Assembly: GCA_900542635.1 (NCBI GenBank)
Contig: UQOJ01000001.1
Span: 20,246-84,245 of the forward strand
Length of the DNA: 64,000 nt
DNA from: an uncultured Collinsella sp.
Lineage (GTDB): Bacteria; Actinomycetota; Coriobacteriia; Coriobacteriales; Coriobacteriaceae
Reading direction: 5' to 3'
Below are positions 43,634 to 51,771 of this stretch, in pieces. A program made the position numbers and the translations under genes. How positions within the stretch are numbered: the stretch's first letter is position 1; every line of letters begins with the position of its first letter. The notes beneath the pieces are model-generated. The model was not told where the DNA came from, ran no database searches, and worked only from the letters and a program-made list of their open reading frames with translations.

Positions 43634-45103
43634 CTATTCGCGCTGAAAGATTTTGACTAGCTTGGTGTCCTTTATTTCGTAGACAATGTCTGCGACGTTC
43701 TCGACCAGCCTCTTATCGTGGGAGACGAACACTATCGTTCCGGCATAGGCGCTCATCATCTGCTCGAGGGCTTCGGCGCTCTTGATGTCCAGGTAATTTC
43801 CAGGCTCGTCCATGAGCAAGATGTTGTATCTGCCCAGCAGCATCTTCGCGAGTAGCAGCTTGATGACTTCGCCTCCCGAGAGAACGCCAACGTCCTTTGT
43901 CAGGTCGCGCGGTCCGATTCCCATAGAGGCGAGGATGCTTCGGATTTCGGTCATGCTGTACTCGCAACCATCCTGCATGAACGAGATCGCAGACTGACGG
44001 GCGTCGAACTTGTAGCCTGTTTGCTCGAAGTAACCGATCTCTGCCTTGGGAGAGATGTTGATACCGTCGGCGCGTCGAGCGATTGCCTTCAGCAGGCTGG
44101 TCTTTCCTGTACCGTTGCCACCGGTGATGGCCACTTTGGCACCGAGCGGTATCTCGAATTTCGCGTGGTCATAGAGCATGCAGTTGCCGAAGCTCAAGCT
44201 GAAATCGTCTGCCGAGATGGGAAATTTACTATGCAGTTCCAGGGCCTTGCTCTGGCGGAACCGCACGGTGCGAATGCTGTCAGGGGCCTCAATCCCTTCG
44301 AGCGCTTCGAGGCGCTTCTCCATGTTCTTAGCCGCCTGGTACATCCTCTTCTGTTTGGTGCCGGTTGCTTTCTGATGTCCCAATCGACCTGCATTCTCGT
44401 TGCTTTTCTTTGCGCCCTTCTGCTTGGCGTCGACCTGCCGTGCTTTTTTCCGTTGTTTTTCGATGGCGGCTTCAAGGCGCTCGCGCTCGCGCATCGCCTC
44501 TTCGTATCGAGCCGCCTGAACTTTGCGTTCTTCTTCTTTCTGTCGCAGATAGTCGGAGTAGTCACCCCAGAATTCGGAAATACCGCCGTCTTTGAGCTCC
44601 CAGATCTTGTCCACTACCTGATCGAGAAAATAACGGTCATGGCTCACAATGAGCAGGGCTCCATCAAATGCCTTGAGTTGTCCGACGAGAAGGCTGATGC
44701 CGTCTTGGTCGAGGTGGCTCGTAGGCTCATCAGCAAAGATCGCGCTTGCATGCTGGGAGAGCGCAGAGGCAATCTTGGCGCGTGTCTCCTCTCCGCCGCT
44801 CATCGTCTCCTGCGCCACTCCGGCGACGTTGAGACGGGAGAGCATCTCACCACTGCCCTGAGCCGCATCAAGGTCGAGTTCATCGAGTTGGCCGATGAGG
44901 GCAATGCTGCCGAAACGCCTGACGTCGGCGTCCGCAATGGTAAGATTGCCGCTCAGAATTTTAAGCAGGCTGGTTTTGCCTGCGCCATTGTCTCCCACCA
45001 AGCCGATGCGATCGTAGGAGTAGATTTCCAACTCTTCGATATCTAGGATATCGCGGCCGGCATATTCCAAAAAGATGTCTTTAGCTTTGACTATGAGTTC
45101 CAT
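43634..45103 (-). CDS. ABC-F ribosome-protection protein, MsrD/Mel-like
   Basis: A 489-residue soluble protein with two ABC cassettes and no membrane part. Walker A loops are GDNGAGKTS and GGNGTGKTS; signatures are MSGGEETRAKIA and LSGGEVIKLLLAKML. The inter-domain linker and the block IWELKDGGISEFWGDYSDYL closely resemble macrolide-resistance MsrD (Mel), which is 487 residues. ABC-F proteins of this class displace macrolides from the ribosome. It lies downstream of a Mef-like exporter in the same orientation, the order seen in mef-mel elements. Resistance itself is inferred. The ribosome site upstream of ATG 45103 is weak. Confidence 0.9.
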   Translation of the reverse strand: MELIVKAKDIFLEYAGRDILDIEELEIYSYDRIGLVGDNGAGKTSLLKILSGNLTIADADVRRFGSIALIGQLDELDLDAAQGSGEMLSRLNVAGVAQETMSGGEETRAKIASALSQHASAIFADEPTSHLDQDGISLLVGQLKAFDGALLIVSHDRYFLDQVVDKIWELKDGGISEFWGDYSDYLRQKEEERKVQAARYEEAMRERERLEAAIEKQRKKARQVDAKQKGAKKSNENAGRLGHQKATGTKQKRMYQAAKNMEKRLEALEGIEAPDSIRTVRFRQSKALELHSKFPISADDFSLSFGNCMLYDHAKFEIPLGAKVAITGGNGTGKTSLLKAIARRADGINISPKAEIGYFEQTGYKFDARQSAISFMQDGCEYSMTEIRSILASMGIGPRDLTKDVGVLSGGEVIKLLLAKMLLGRYNILLMDEPGNYLDIKSAEALEQMMSAYAGTIVFVSHDKRLVENVADIVYEIKDTKLVKIFQRE

Positions 45104-45364
45104 AGGTTGAACCGCCTTTTGTGTATTAGCGTTTTACTGGAAACGCAGCCATGCCAAAAAAGATTGCTCACGTCGATTTTTCGCCTTTGCCCAATTGCCG
45201 GCGCGAGCGTTTTGACCTTGCGCAAGCCGGCAAATCCGAAAATGATAGTTGGCGACGAATAAGGAGCGCGATGTGGGATGTCAGTGCAATACCTCGTCGT
45301 CGCAAGGGCTTGAAGGCTGACGCTTGAACCGATGGCTGCTGCCTCTTTTTTTCGAATACTTGGG
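45104..45364. other. Spacer between the mef-like and msrD-like genes
   Basis: About 260 bases with no credible gene. A hairpin (GCCGGCGCGAGC region near 45200 with GCAAGCCGGC) is present without a T-run, so partial termination or processing between the two genes is possible. Confidence 0.4.
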
Positions 45365-46651
45365 CTATTGAATCTGCCCGGTATCTCTTTTCCCCGCGCT
45401 TCGGACGCTCGGAGCAAGCAGCATAGCCATCGCAAGCAGTACCATGGTCGCTCCAGAGCCGACGAACCATAACGGAGCTCCAAGCAGATCCGCAAAAACG
45501 GAGGGAGCTGCGAGGCCCATGGGCATGGCCCAAGCCATGATGGTTCCGTAGAGGCCGAAAACGCGGCCTAGGTACTCAGGAGGTATCTGCTCCTGCATAA
45601 GGGCAGTCTGGGTTCCCGCGTACAACGGGGAGCATGCGCCCATAAGAAAGCTCACCGGCAGGAAAGCAGCGAACAATGACGGGCCGAGCGATCCGGATAC
45701 GATTGCGGCAATGCCGAAGCCGGCAATCGCGGCGACCATGGTGAACGACCTATTGCGGAACCCTCCCGTAACCGCCAAGATACCGGACCCAGCCAGCATG
45801 CCTGCAGAAAAAAGGATTTCCACCAAAGCGGCATCCCCCGTGCTACCGCCAAAATGCCCCAAGGTCATTATTGGGAACAATGCCGCGAGCGGAGAGAACG
45901 CGAAAGCGAAGACGAACCCGCACCAAAGAAGGGCGAACAGCCCCCTGTACCCCCTAATCAGCTTGTAGCCGTCCGAAATCTCAGAGAAGAGCTCTCGAAC
46001 CTTATTGGAAAAGGACAAGCTGCGGTCGGCTTCGTCGAGGCCCCCTGCGTCTATCTGTGCGGCGAGGACGGCTAAAGAAGCGAAAAGCGCTCCCAGCACG
46101 TCGAGGACAATCATAGCGGTAATGCCCGCCACGGGATAAATCACTGCTGCAAGCGCGGCGCCAAGAATGTATCCGCCGGACTGAATCGCCTGAGTCACCC
46201 CCGATAGGCGAACGAGATGCTCCGGTGGGGCGAGATGGGGCGTGAGAGATTGGGAGGCTGGCGTGTAGAACGAAGTACCAACTGCACGGAGAAACAAGGC
46301 GATGAGAATTAGCCATGCAGGTAAGCTGCCGGCCAACGAGGCAATCGCCAAGGCGGCACCCACCGCGGCAATGAAGAGGTCGGCGCCGATGAGGACACGT
46401 TTCAAAGGCAGTCTGTCGACAACGGCGCCCGCAAGGATTCCGAACAAAGCAATCGGCAGAAAGCCTGCCAGCGATGCTAAGGAGAGGAGAGAAGACGACC
46501 CTGTCGTGAGGGCGAGATGCCAAATAAGACCCATCTGGAGAATCGAACTCGTCAATGTCGAAACGAGCTCCCCGCCCCATACGAAACAAAGCTTGAATTG
46601 CCATGAATGGCACAGCAGAGCAGACCTGCCCCGAGAGGTTTCAAATATCAT
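45365..46651 (-). CDS. MFS macrolide exporter, Mef-like
   Basis: A 428-residue major facilitator with about 12 membrane helices. The N-terminal region SWQFKLCFVWGGELVS, then SSILQMGLIWHLA and ASLAGFLPIALFG, follows the Mef(A)/Mef(E) pattern, as do VLIGADLFIAAVG, FLRAVGTSFYTPA and PEYLGRVFGLYG. Proton-driven macrolide efflux is established for Mef proteins and inferred here. The start is uncertain: ATG 46651 is used, but no ribosome site is obvious, and a TTG at 46702 would extend it. Translation may be coupled to the leader region upstream. Confidence 0.87.
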   Translation of the reverse strand: MIFETSRGRSALLCHSWQFKLCFVWGGELVSTLTSSILQMGLIWHLALTTGSSSLLSLASLAGFLPIALFGILAGAVVDRLPLKRVLIGADLFIAAVGAALAIASLAGSLPAWLILIALFLRAVGTSFYTPASQSLTPHLAPPEHLVRLSGVTQAIQSGGYILGAALAAVIYPVAGITAMIVLDVLGALFASLAVLAAQIDAGGLDEADRSLSFSNKVRELFSEISDGYKLIRGYRGLFALLWCGFVFAFAFSPLAALFPIMTLGHFGGSTGDAALVEILFSAGMLAGSGILAVTGGFRNRSFTMVAAIAGFGIAAIVSGSLGPSLFAAFLPVSFLMGACSPLYAGTQTALMQEQIPPEYLGRVFGLYGTIMAWAMPMGLAAPSVFADLLGAPLWFVGSGATMVLLAMAMLLAPSVRSAGKRDTGQIQ

Positions 46652-46714
46652 GGTTATGTCCAATCGTGAAATGGCGTGCAGAAAAACAGCGCGACGCCAC
46701 AACAGCGCCGCTTT
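46652..46714 (-). promoter_or_regulatory. Attenuator hairpins upstream of the mef-like gene
   Basis: On the minus strand AGCGCC (end of the leader peptide) can pair with GGCGCT (46701-46709 region). That same right arm can instead join AGCGGCGC with GCGTCGCGCT, which is followed by GTTTTTC. The two structures are mutually exclusive, as in leader-peptide attenuation. Confidence 0.6.
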
Positions 46715-46750
46715 CTAGGCGCTCATCCACGTGCGGAAAAGACCAACCAC
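46715..46750 (-). CDS. Putative leader peptide of the mef-msrD-like operon
   Basis: An 11-residue frame, MVGLFRTWMSA, starts at GTG 46750 behind an ideal AAAGGAGGGG and stops at TAG 46715-46717. Its end overlaps the first attenuator hairpin. Mef/mel operons in streptococci are induced by macrolide-dependent stalling on a short leader peptide; this peptide is in the equivalent place but has a different sequence. Confidence 0.65.
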   Translation of the reverse strand: MVGLFRTWMSA

Positions 46751-46790
46751 GACACCCCTCCTTTGTTAATTCGGTCTGGCAAACCATGTA

Positions 46791-46820
46791 ATATTAACGA
46801 GGCTTGAGTTTGCCTGTCAA
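46791..46820 (-). promoter_or_regulatory. Sigma-70-type promoter of the mef-msrD-like operon
   Basis: On the minus strand TTGACA (46820-46815) and TAATAT (46796-46791) are separated by 18 bases, about 40 bases before the leader-peptide start. Confidence 0.85.
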
Positions 46821-47231
46821 GAATCGACCATCGGAAAGGGCAATCTCTCTGGCCATTCGATTCCTTTTGTATCTTTGGTTGCATAGGTGACCCGCCAGGG
46901 CTATTACGCGTGGAAGAGGCGCCTGCCGAGCTGGCCGATGAGGCGCTGAAGATGGCCCTGGTCAGGCGAAACGATCCCAAGGGATGCGTACATCATTCGG
47001 ATAGTAAGAATGTTGCCAGCAGGTTTTGCGGCAACCGCAAAGGAGCCGTATCCTGCAGCTGGAATCACGTTGCAGCATCCTGACCCGCATTCCGATTGGC
47101 GGACGGCCCGCTTCGGCATCCTGACCAGCACAGCAATCGAGCCTTGTCATTCCTTGGATATGCCGGTTGCTCGGGGCGGTCCCGACGGAGGCCCTCGCCT
47201 CCCCGGTCCGTGACCCAAGAAGGGCAAGCAT
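46821..47231. other. Degraded DNA between the mef-like promoter and a yjdF-type leader
   Basis: No intact gene. On the minus strand the frame below the leader at 47232 begins MQIS like the YjdF protein at 54968 but then departs completely, so the downstream gene has been replaced or scrambled. A minus frame ending at 46904 (RLIGQLGRRLFHA) was not recognised. Confidence 0.5.
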
Positions 47232-47314
47232 GCTGATCTGCATGGCTGGTTCCTCCTTTATGTAGACGACCATGCAAAGAAGGGACAACCGAGGAGGCAG
47301 GTTACTGATGCGGG
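47232..47314 (-). ncRNA. Second copy of the yjdF-type leader, without its gene
   Basis: Matches 54957-55039 at all but about five of 83 positions, including the start region ATGCAGATCAGC. The 10-bp stem that encloses the ribosome site is kept, with changes giving G-U pairs. The expected DUF2992 protein is absent downstream. Confidence 0.6.
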
Positions 47315-47478
47315 CTCCCGCACGCCCATGACTACCCGACGGGCTGTTTTTCATCTCCGATGCCCGCATTGCAGCATGAACGAATGTGCCTCGACATCTC
47401 TGCTGGCATGGTACGACTGGGATCGCACCTCGACGCATCCTTGCGCATACTGCCTTCCAAGTTTCGAAACCGGGAAGG

Positions 47479-47655
47479 AAAGTGTATGTGAGCGACGATA
47501 TCGGCGCCGATTCGACGCTCGAGAGGGAGATTGCGCCGATTCTATCCATCGGGGATGCATTCCCGAAGATTCTCATCACTCGCACGAGGCATGAGCCCCA
47601 TACCCGGGAGGGCGTGCTCGTGCTGAATTTCGCGAGGTGGCTGCTTGGCGGGTAG
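47479..47655 (+). pseudogene. C-terminal fragment of a DUF4143 ATPase
   Basis: The last 58 codons (KVYVSDDIGADSTLEREIAP... to FARWLLGG) match the C-terminus of the intact gene at 62536 (VYIQVSDDISRQETFEREVAP... to LARWLMGE). The N-terminal ATPase part is missing and the upstream frame shows no homology. Confidence 0.85.
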
Positions 47656-48162
47656 GGTTCTGAACGTCGCATTGGGATATCGCGCGACAGGGCACGCAGG
47701 GCTGTTTGTGCCCGCACGGGAAACGCCGTCGCCATGCGGGCGGCCTGTCGTGTCCGATTAGCCTTTTGCTAAACAGGCTTACGCCAACTCATGGGCAAGC
47801 CACCTGAGACTATTCACTTTGCTTATCGTTGACAAAGACCTGTGGCCTGCGGTTTTGTGAACGGCTCGTAAGCCACCCGCGTCGACTCACTTACTGTTGA
47901 AGCTGGTGGTTTGCAGGCTCAAAGGCGGTTGAGTTTCAAAACGGGCGTTTTTCGGCGATATCGAGCCTCCAAAGGCGGCTCTCCGTGCCCCTTGGGACAA
48001 AAATAAAAACTCAATACTCTGAGTTTGAAAATGGTTTTTGAAGTTGTCCCAGCTTTTGTCCCCGAAGCCGATGAAACGCGACGTCGCGTCATTCAGCGGC
48101 ACTCACTTCGAGATGCCGCCGAAAACTGGGTGCAACTGGAGTGACGAGACGGCAAAACTATA
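47656..48162. other. Non-coding accessory DNA with a large hairpin
   Basis: No credible gene. A structure at 47994-48050 has outer arms GGGACAA/TTGTCCC and an inner stem AAACTCA/TGAGTTT. A 71-codon minus-strand frame across it was judged fortuitous. Confidence 0.5.
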
Positions 48163-48345
48163 ACCACCGAGTGGGAGTAAGCAGGGCTTTGACCTGCACT
48201 TTTGAGTGCCGTACTGTGCCGCTGAGTTTCGTTTCGGACGAGAGTCACGGCAAAGCCACCAGCGACATTGGTGAGTAAATACGGTAACCGAGCCTCCGTT
48301 CCCATGTTGGGACGGAGGCTTTTTCTTTGCCGTTTTACTCCCTTT
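48163..48345. repeat. guaA 3' end direct repeat, right copy
   Basis: Begins with codons for TTEWE and a stop (ACC ACC GAG TGG GAG TAA), matching the guaA C-terminus TIEWE, and continues through a copy of the guaA terminator. It bounds, with 43411-43594, a 4.75-kb segment containing the mef-msrD-like operon. This is what an integrated element leaves at a guaA attachment site. Confidence 0.85.
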
Positions 48346-48429
48346 CGCCTGCGATTTCGCGATTTACTCCCCGTGTTTCAAGATGGAAGCGTTTGATTGC
48401 GAGGCACGCTGGTGTGAGGGCCTGAGTTG

Positions 48430-49866
48430 TCAGGCCCCGCGCAGGGGGACCGCGATGGTGGCCACCGCGCCGCCCGAGGGGCTGTTGGCGAGCGAGACGG
48501 AGCCCCCGTGGGCGCTCGCGGCCTCGGAGGCGGCGTGGAGGCCGAGCCCGTAGTGGCGGCCTCCGTCGCGCGAGGAGCGGGAGGAGTCGTCTGTGAAGAG
48601 GCGCTCGCAGCCGCGTTCGAGGGCAGCGGGAGAGAAGCCCGGTCCGTCGTCGGACACCTCGATGACGAGGTGGCCGCCCTCGACGTCGCAGGAGACCGCC
48701 ACGTGCGAGCGTGCGTGCTCGGCGGCGTTGGCCACGAGGTTCGCGGCGGCTCGCGCCAGGGCGGTTCGGTCGAGCGGGGCCTCGGGCGCGCCCGCGACAG
48801 CAGGGCCCGTGGCCGCGTCGAGCGTCACGCCTCGCGCCCGGGCGATCTGGGCGGCCTCAGCGAGGACCTGCTCGCAGAGCTCGGCCGGCCGCATGGGGGC
48901 CCTCTCCGCCCCGCCGGATCCGCGCGAGGCCTCGATGAGCAGGCGCACGTAGCCGTCAAGCCTTTCGACACTGCCGGCTATGTCGCGCGCGGCGGCCGCG
49001 AGGTCGGCGTCTTTCTCGTCTTCCAGCTCCTCCGCCACGAAGTCGGCGTTGGCGCGCAGCACGGTGAGCGGCGTCTTGAGGTCGTGGGCGAGCGACGCCA
49101 CCTGCTCGCGCTGCCCCCGCTCCGCGGCCCAGCGGGCCTCGAGCGACTCGGCGAGGGAGGCCCGCATGGCGTCCATCGCGGCGAGGACGTCGTTCACCTC
49201 GCGCACATTGGTGCTGCCGACCGCGAAGTCGAGCTCCCCCGCGCCGACGCGCCCCGCCGCCTCCGCGAGCGGCGCCATCTTGCGCGAAATCACGCGGCTC
49301 GCGCGGCGCGCCACGAGCGCGAGCGCGAGCGCGCTTCCCGCCGCGGCGCTGACGAGCATGAGGTTCTGCGGGTTGGGAAGCAGGCCGGCGAGGTCGCGCG
49401 AGACCCACTGCGGCAGGTACTCGCTGACGAGTGCGCAGGCCCCGCCGCCCTTGAGCGGGAACGCGGCGTAGGTGAGGCCCGAGCCCCCGCCCTCGATCTC
49501 CACTGTGCCCGGATCAGCGGCGAGAGCCGTACGGGCCATTTCCGTCGCGTCCTCGAGCCGCGTGCCCTCGAGGTCTGTCATCAGCACGTATCCGTCCTTA
49601 TTCAAGATAAGGTAGCGGTACGCCGTCGGCACGTCCTGCTGCCCGCAAACGCCGTCGCGTGCCAGGCCCTCCGCGACCTCGCGCGCATTGGCCGGCCCCC
49701 AGCTTGCCTCGTAGACGAAGCCCACATTGATCGCCGCGGAGAGCGCCATGAACGATGCGAGCCACGCCGTGGCGACCGCCGCGAACGCGTAGGCGAAGTA
49801 GCGCGCGATGACGAAGGAGAGCGGCATGCCCCCGCGACCTCGCGCCCCGGTCCTCAGAGCTGCCAC
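48430..49866 (-). CDS. Sensor histidine kinase
   Basis: A 478-residue membrane kinase. Two helices (about 20-45 and 168-190) flank an extracytoplasmic sensor region, followed by a HAMP-like segment, the H-box SLAHDLKTPLTVLRAN, NLVANAAEHA (N-box), DDGPGFSPAALERGCERLF and HYGLGLHAA (G-box). The GTG at 49866 overlaps the response regulator stop by 13 bases; ATG 49825 (MPLSFVI) is an alternative. Much richer in G+C than guaA or parC, suggesting acquisition from another high-GC actinobacterium. It probably senses a lantibiotic or envelope stress, given the neighbouring transporter. Confidence 0.93.
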   Translation of the reverse strand: MAALRTGARGRGGMPLSFVIARYFAYAFAAVATAWLASFMALSAAINVGFVYEASWGPANAREVAEGLARDGVCGQQDVPTAYRYLILNKDGYVLMTDLEGTRLEDATEMARTALAADPGTVEIEGGGSGLTYAAFPLKGGGACALVSEYLPQWVSRDLAGLLPNPQNLMLVSAAAGSALALALVARRASRVISRKMAPLAEAAGRVGAGELDFAVGSTNVREVNDVLAAMDAMRASLAESLEARWAAERGQREQVASLAHDLKTPLTVLRANADFVAEELEDEKDADLAAAARDIAGSVERLDGYVRLLIEASRGSGGAERAPMRPAELCEQVLAEAAQIARARGVTLDAATGPAVAGAPEAPLDRTALARAAANLVANAAEHARSHVAVSCDVEGGHLVIEVSDDGPGFSPAALERGCERLFTDDSSRSSRDGGRHYGLGLHAASEAASAHGGSVSLANSPSGGAVATIAVPLRGA

Positions 49867-50516
49867 TTGTACCCCATCCCCCAGACGGTCGCGATCGGAT
49901 CGGCGCCGGCCTCGGAGAGTTTCCTCCGGGCGCGGCTGACCTGCATGGATATGGCCGCGTCGTCGGCGTCGCTCTCCCAGCCGAGCACCGCCTCGCGGAT
50001 CTGCGCGCGGCTCATGACCTGCCCGGGGTGGCGGGCGAGGTACTCGCAGATGGCGTACTCGGTGGGCGTGAGCGGCACGGCCTCGCCACCCACGGCGAGG
50101 CCGCGCGCCCCGAGGTCGATCCGCACCTCCCCGAAGGAGAGGGCGTGCGAGCGCGGCCGGCGCTCACGGCGTAGATGGGCCGCGACCTTGGCGCGCAGCT
50201 CTGCGGCCCCGAAGGGCTTGCGGACGTAGTCGTCGGCGCCCAGGCCGTAGCCGGCCACGGCGTCCTCCTCGGCCACGCGCGCGGTCAGGAAGATGATGGG
50301 CCCGTCGAAGTCCGGGCGGATCTGCCGCACGAGCTCGAAGCCGTCGAGCCCCGGCATCATGACGTCGCAGAGCACGAGGTCGAAGCGCGAGAGGTCCATC
50401 CCCGGGACCGCCGTCGGGTCCGCCGCCTTGACGACCTCATGGCCGTCGCGGCCGAGGACGCGCGCGAGCGCGTCGAGGATCGCCCGTTCATCATCCACTG
50501 CCAGTATCCTCGCCAT
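49854..50516 (-). CDS. OmpR-family response regulator
   Basis: A 220-residue protein with a receiver domain (acidic pair Asp8-Asp9, phosphoacceptor Asp51 in DLVLCDVMMPG, Thr in FLTAR, Lys in VRKPF) and a winged-helix DNA-binding domain (LTPTEYAICEYLARHPGQVMSRAQI... ending GMGYKWQL). It overlaps the kinase gene, forming a two-component system. By context it should switch on the transporter genes just upstream. Confidence 0.95.
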   Translation of the reverse strand: MARILAVDDERAILDALARVLGRDGHEVVKAADPTAVPGMDLSRFDLVLCDVMMPGLDGFELVRQIRPDFDGPIIFLTARVAEEDAVAGYGLGADDYVRKPFGAAELRAKVAAHLRRERRPRSHALSFGEVRIDLGARGLAVGGEAVPLTPTEYAICEYLARHPGQVMSRAQIREAVLGWESDADDAAISMQVSRARRKLSEAGADPIATVWGMGYKWQL

Positions 50517-50561
50517 GTTCGACCTCCTGAAACTCCCGTCGGAATTGTACTAGCGCCGCGC

Positions 50562-50963
50562 TCAGCGGTCCAGAGCTCCGCGCGCAGCCGCGGGCGCCTC
50601 GGCCGCATCGCACGCGCGGTAGCGCACGCCCGAGCCGCCGCGCGCCTCGATCTCGAGCCAGCCCTCGCCGTCCGACTCCCGTCCGAAGAAGATGAGCTGG
50701 AGCTCTCGGACATTGCCCCTGTCGTCCGCCGCGTCCACCAGGTAGACGTAGTTCGCCCCCGCCCCGGTGGCGTCGGCGTAGGAGCTCGCGTGGCTGCCGG
50801 GCTCGGGCGCGGGTGCCCACATGGTGATCTCAGGGTTGGGCAGCACACGGTCGGCGATCGAGCGCAGCGCCGACCCCCAGCCGGCGTCGAGCAGGGCATT
50901 CCCGCCCAGGACGAGCGCTGCGGAGAGGAGGACGAGCATGGCGGCGAGCGGCCTCCTACGCAT
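50562..50963 (-). CDS. YxeA-family secreted or membrane-anchored protein
   Basis: A 133-residue protein with an N-terminal signal or anchor (MRRRPLAAMLVLLSAALVLGG). The rest (NYVYLVDAADDRGNVRELQLIFFG... then GWLEIEARGGSGVRYRACDAAEAP) follows the YxeA/DUF1093 layout of a small beta domain. Such proteins are commonly encoded beside lantibiotic or bacitracin-type ABC transporters. Function is unproven. It slightly overlaps the permease gene. Confidence 0.7.
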   Translation of the reverse strand: MRRRPLAAMLVLLSAALVLGGNALLDAGWGSALRSIADRVLPNPEITMWAPAPEPGSHASSYADATGAGANYVYLVDAADDRGNVRELQLIFFGRESDGEGWLEIEARGGSGVRYRACDAAEAPAAARGALDR

Positions 50964-51771
50964 CTACCCTCCCGTCCTCGAAGCGGCGGAACCAGGCGAG
51001 AAGGACGGCGTCGGCTGCCAGGGTGAGAACGAGGCCAGCGAGCGCAGTCGTGAGGAGAGGGCCCGCCGCGCGTGCGGCGTCGATGAAAGCCTCCACCCCG
51101 AGCGACCCCAGGCGCGCGGGCCAGGCGAGCGGCACCCAGCTCAGGGGCGTCGCCAGGGCGCCGGTGAGCTCGCCGGTCATGAGGCCGTGCGCAAGTCCGC
51201 CCACCGAGAAGAACGCGAGAAGCATACCCGCCGCGCCGGCGCCGATGGCGGCGTTGCGGCCGAGGCGCAGGGCCACGCCGAGCCCCAGCGCGTAGAGGGG
51301 CAGGCTGCCCAGCACGATGCCCGCCCAGGCGGCCGCAAGCGGAGCGGTCCCGAGCGGCAGGCGCCCGGCGGCGGCGAGCACGGCCCCGAACACGCCGAGC
51401 GCCACGGCCAACGCGGCGGCGCCGAGCGCCGCAAGGGCGAGCAGCTTCGCCGCGACGGCGCACCCGCGCGAGGGGACCGCCGTGAGGTTGGCGAGGCGCC
51501 CGGCAGCGCGCTCCTCGTCCACGGCGAGCCCGCAGACGATGGCGGACATGAGCGGCATGAGGGCGCCGAGGAACTGGACGTAGGCGTCCGCGCCCAGCGC
51601 CGGGTCCCATCGGGTTAAGGAGAAGTACTCGCCGCAGGCAAGACCGGCTGCCAGGCCGCAGACGAGGTGCACCGCCGCGAGCGGGGAGCGCGCCAGGCGC
51701 AGGGCCTCGGAGAGCAGGGCCCGCGGGAGAGTCATGCGCGGCGTCGGGTCGGAGAGTCGTGCCATGGCCAT
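50956..51771 (-). CDS. Lantibiotic-immunity ABC permease (LanG/MutG-like)
   Basis: A 271-residue membrane protein with about six helices. It starts at ATG 51771, overlapping the previous stop as TGATG, with GGAGAGG upstream. The early motif RSPLAAVHLVCGLAAGLACGEYFSLTRWDP and the later VDEERAAGRLANLT are typical of the MutG/EpiG permease family. It pairs with the next permease and the ATPase to form an exporter that removes lantibiotics from the membrane. Confidence 0.85.
   Translation of the reverse strand: MAMARLSDPTPRMTLPRALLSEALRLARSPLAAVHLVCGLAAGLACGEYFSLTRWDPALGADAYVQFLGALMPLMSAIVCGLAVDEERAAGRLANLTAVPSRGCAVAAKLLALAALGAAALAVALGVFGAVLAAAGRLPLGTAPLAAAWAGIVLGSLPLYALGLGVALRLGRNAAIGAGAAGMLLAFFSVGGLAHGLMTGELTGALATPLSWVPLAWPARLGSLGVEAFIDAARAAGPLLTTALAGLVLTLAADAVLLAWFRRFEDGRVDA

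Noticed and set aside
47887..48102. 71-residue minus-strand frame
   Set aside because: No ribosome site, no homology and it is read across a structured non-coding region.
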